Part shown: positions 5,587 to 6,171 of the stretch, piece after piece | Layout of the letters: each line of letters begins with the position of its first letter | Numbering within the stretch: position 1 is the stretch's first letter | Assembly (NCBI GenBank): GCA_003235465.1 | Contig: QJWD01000346.1 | Location: 1 to 6,171 of the forward strand | DNA length: 6,171 nucleotides | Source: Nitrospirota bacterium | GTDB taxonomy: Bacteria; Nitrospinota; Nitrospinia; Nitrospinales; VA-1 | Direction of reading: 5' to 3' | Position numbers and translations under genes: made by a program | The notes under the pieces: generated by a model | The model's database searches: none | Told to the model about the DNA's origin: nothing | The model's input: only the letters and a program-made list of their open reading frames with translations

Positions 5587-6045
5587 CTAGTAGGGATTGA
5601 AATTTCCGCAGTTGCCCTGGCAACCGTTGGAGATGCCGCCCGAGCCACCTGCGCCGCCGGCACCGCCCGCACCACCGGCACCGCCCGCACCACCGGCACC
5701 GCCCGCGCCACCCGTGCCGCCTTCGGCCACGTTGGTCACGTTGTCACCCGAATCCGCGAGACCGCGGCGAAGCAGTTCCGCCGCACCCACCGTGGCGCCC
5801 GGGCCCGCGAGCTGTTCGAACAAGGTCGGGTTCACCGCCGTGTTCTCGGCCACCTTGTTGCAACGGCCGTCCGCGGTGCACAGCTCGAACACGCTGTACT
5901 GGGCGCCCTTGCGCGCCACGTTATTGTGCCCCACGTCGCTCACGCGGTAAAAGGTGCCGTCTTCGTTCTGGACCGTGTACTGGCGGCCGCCCGCGCAGCC
6001 GATCAGGAATACCATCACCAATGCCAACACAATGATCTTTTTCAT
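5587..6045 (-). CDS. Gly-Gly-X repeat lipoprotein, function unknown
   Basis: This 152-residue protein is not a family I recognise. Residues 1-17 are a lipoprotein signal (MKKIIVLALVMVFLIGC, lipobox L-I-G-C, lipidated Cys17) with Ala18 at +2. Residues 21-60 form a small domain rich in polar and aromatic residues (QYTVQNEDGTFYRVSDVG), with Cys56 and Cys62 in LCTADGRC. A helical stretch covers about 73-97. Residues 109-137 are an almost pure Gly-Gly-X tract (GGT, seven GGA, GGS). The protein ends in a short tail with Cys142 and Cys146 in NGCQGNCGNFNPY. The four non-lipidated cysteines could form two periplasmic disulfides. The Gly tract would be a flexible, low-complexity tether or an assembly segment. 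I chose ATG 6045 because GAGGGG (6059-6054) lies 8 nt before it and the signal peptide then starts cleanly; ATG 6078 would add eleven unneeded residues. The leader is AT-rich and may hold a weak promoter. Confidence 0.8.
   Translation of the reverse strand: MKKIIVLALVMVFLIGCAGGRQYTVQNEDGTFYRVSDVGHNNVARKGAQYSVFELCTADGRCNKVAENTAVNPTLFEQLAGPGATVGAAELLRRGLADSGDNVTNVAEGGTGGAGGAGGAGGAGGAGGAGGAGGSGGISNGCQGNCGNFNPY
5644..5721 (-). repeat. Tandem 9/18-bp repeat encoding the Gly-Gly-Ala tract
   Basis: The 18-bp unit GGCACCGCCCGCACCACC (plus strand) occurs exactly at 5659-5676 and 5677-5694, and with one change at 5695-5712. Degenerate 9-bp units flank it on both sides. Each 9 bp encodes one Gly-Gly-Ala on the minus strand. 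The near-identity at the DNA level suggests recent duplication by slippage and predicts copy-number variation between strains in multiples of 9 or 18 bp, without frameshift. Confidence 0.85.
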
Positions 6046-6053
6046 TTGCACAT

Positions 6054-6059
6054 CCCCTC
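6054..6059 (-). promoter_or_regulatory. Ribosome binding site that fixes the Gly-repeat lipoprotein start
   Basis: The minus strand has GAGGGG ending 8 nt before ATG 6045. It selects the start that places MKK directly at the head of the signal peptide rather than the in-frame ATGs at 6078 and 6063. Confidence 0.7.
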
Positions 6060-6076
6060 GCATAAAATTGTTTTTC

Positions 6077-6125
6077 ATCCTTGATTCAATTTCTTCGAAA
6101 TCGTCCTGCTATATGGTTCAAGGAT
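6077..6125. repeat. Inverted repeat in the AT-rich leader of the Gly-repeat lipoprotein gene
   Basis: ATCCTTGA (6077-6084) and TCAAGGAT (6118-6125) are perfect 8-bp inverted repeats separated by 33 nt. Between them is a small hairpin ATTTC-TTC-GAAAT (6089-6101). The arms flank the candidate -10 at 6113-6108, so they could be paired operator half-sites or a 5' UTR stem. The DNA here is clearly more AT-rich than the genes around it. Confidence 0.35.
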
Positions 6126-6135
6126 AAAAAAACAA
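6108..6135 (-). promoter_or_regulatory. Weak sigma70 promoter candidate for the Gly-repeat lipoprotein gene
   Basis: On the minus strand TTGTTT (6135-6130) and TATAGC (6113-6108) are separated by 16 bp, about 62 nt before ATG 6045. Each box matches consensus only partly. The location in an AT-rich leader is sensible, but the support is weak. Confidence 0.3.
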
Positions 6136-6171
6136 AATTACGGAACTATGAACTCGAAGTCACAGAATAGT

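Noticed and set aside
5597..5950. Proline-rich plus-strand open frame opposite the Gly-repeat lipoprotein
   Set aside because: Pro repeats are the antisense reading of the Gly codons; the minus strand has a lipobox and a good ribosome binding site.
6148..6171. Start of a divergent plus-strand gene at ATG 6148 (MNSKSQNS)
   Set aside because: Only eight codons are visible, the Shine-Dalgarno is poor and no convincing plus-strand promoter was found; it cannot be told from chance.

Overview
The window is GC-rich and almost every gene reads on the minus strand. It looks like chromosomal DNA from a Gram-negative bacterium: it encodes an outer-membrane porin with a Sec signal peptide, two lipoproteins with lipobox cysteines, and a PhoB/PhoR pair. 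A proteobacterium or a related Gram-negative phylum is likely. The kinase carries HAMP and PAS domains and a sizeable periplasmic loop, unlike the short E. coli PhoR. The genus cannot be named from the sequence. No rRNA, tRNA, CRISPR array, transposase, integrase or phage gene was seen.

Layout, in transcription order (right to left). (1) 6171-6046: an AT-rich leader with a weak promoter candidate. (2) 6045-5587: a small lipoprotein whose tail holds an 8-9 unit Gly-Gly-X repeat and closely spaced cysteines. (3) 5586-5289: about 300 bp without a gene, holding two strong inverted repeats. One is a 50-nt compound stem-loop that would form a UNCG tetraloop in minus-strand RNA. (4) 5288-4926: a two-TPR lipoprotein whose stop codon sits inside a terminator-like hairpin. 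(5) 4804-3806: an unrecognised protein with a GYF_2-like N-terminal region, an acidic and Pro/Ala-rich middle and two membrane segments. (6) 3612-2920 and 2923-1151: phoB and phoR, overlapping by ATGA. (7) 1049 to the left edge: a phosphate-selective porin of the OprO/OprP family, cut off by the window end.

The recognisable biology is phosphate-starvation signalling. PhoR would sense phosphate status at the inner membrane and phosphorylate PhoB at Asp54. PhoB would activate Pho genes, plausibly including the anion porin 101 bp downstream of phoR. Two direct repeats with the 11-bp pitch expected of PhoB sites lie upstream of phoB (3661-3678, followed by a perfect TATAAT) and upstream of the GYF_2-like gene (4871-4888, close to the enterobacterial Pho box but in the opposite orientation). 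The three envelope genes upstream have no demonstrated link to phosphate. No wholly new system is evident. The least explained parts are the RNA-structure-like region at 5431-5567, the Gly-repeat lipoprotein and the GYF_2-like membrane protein.
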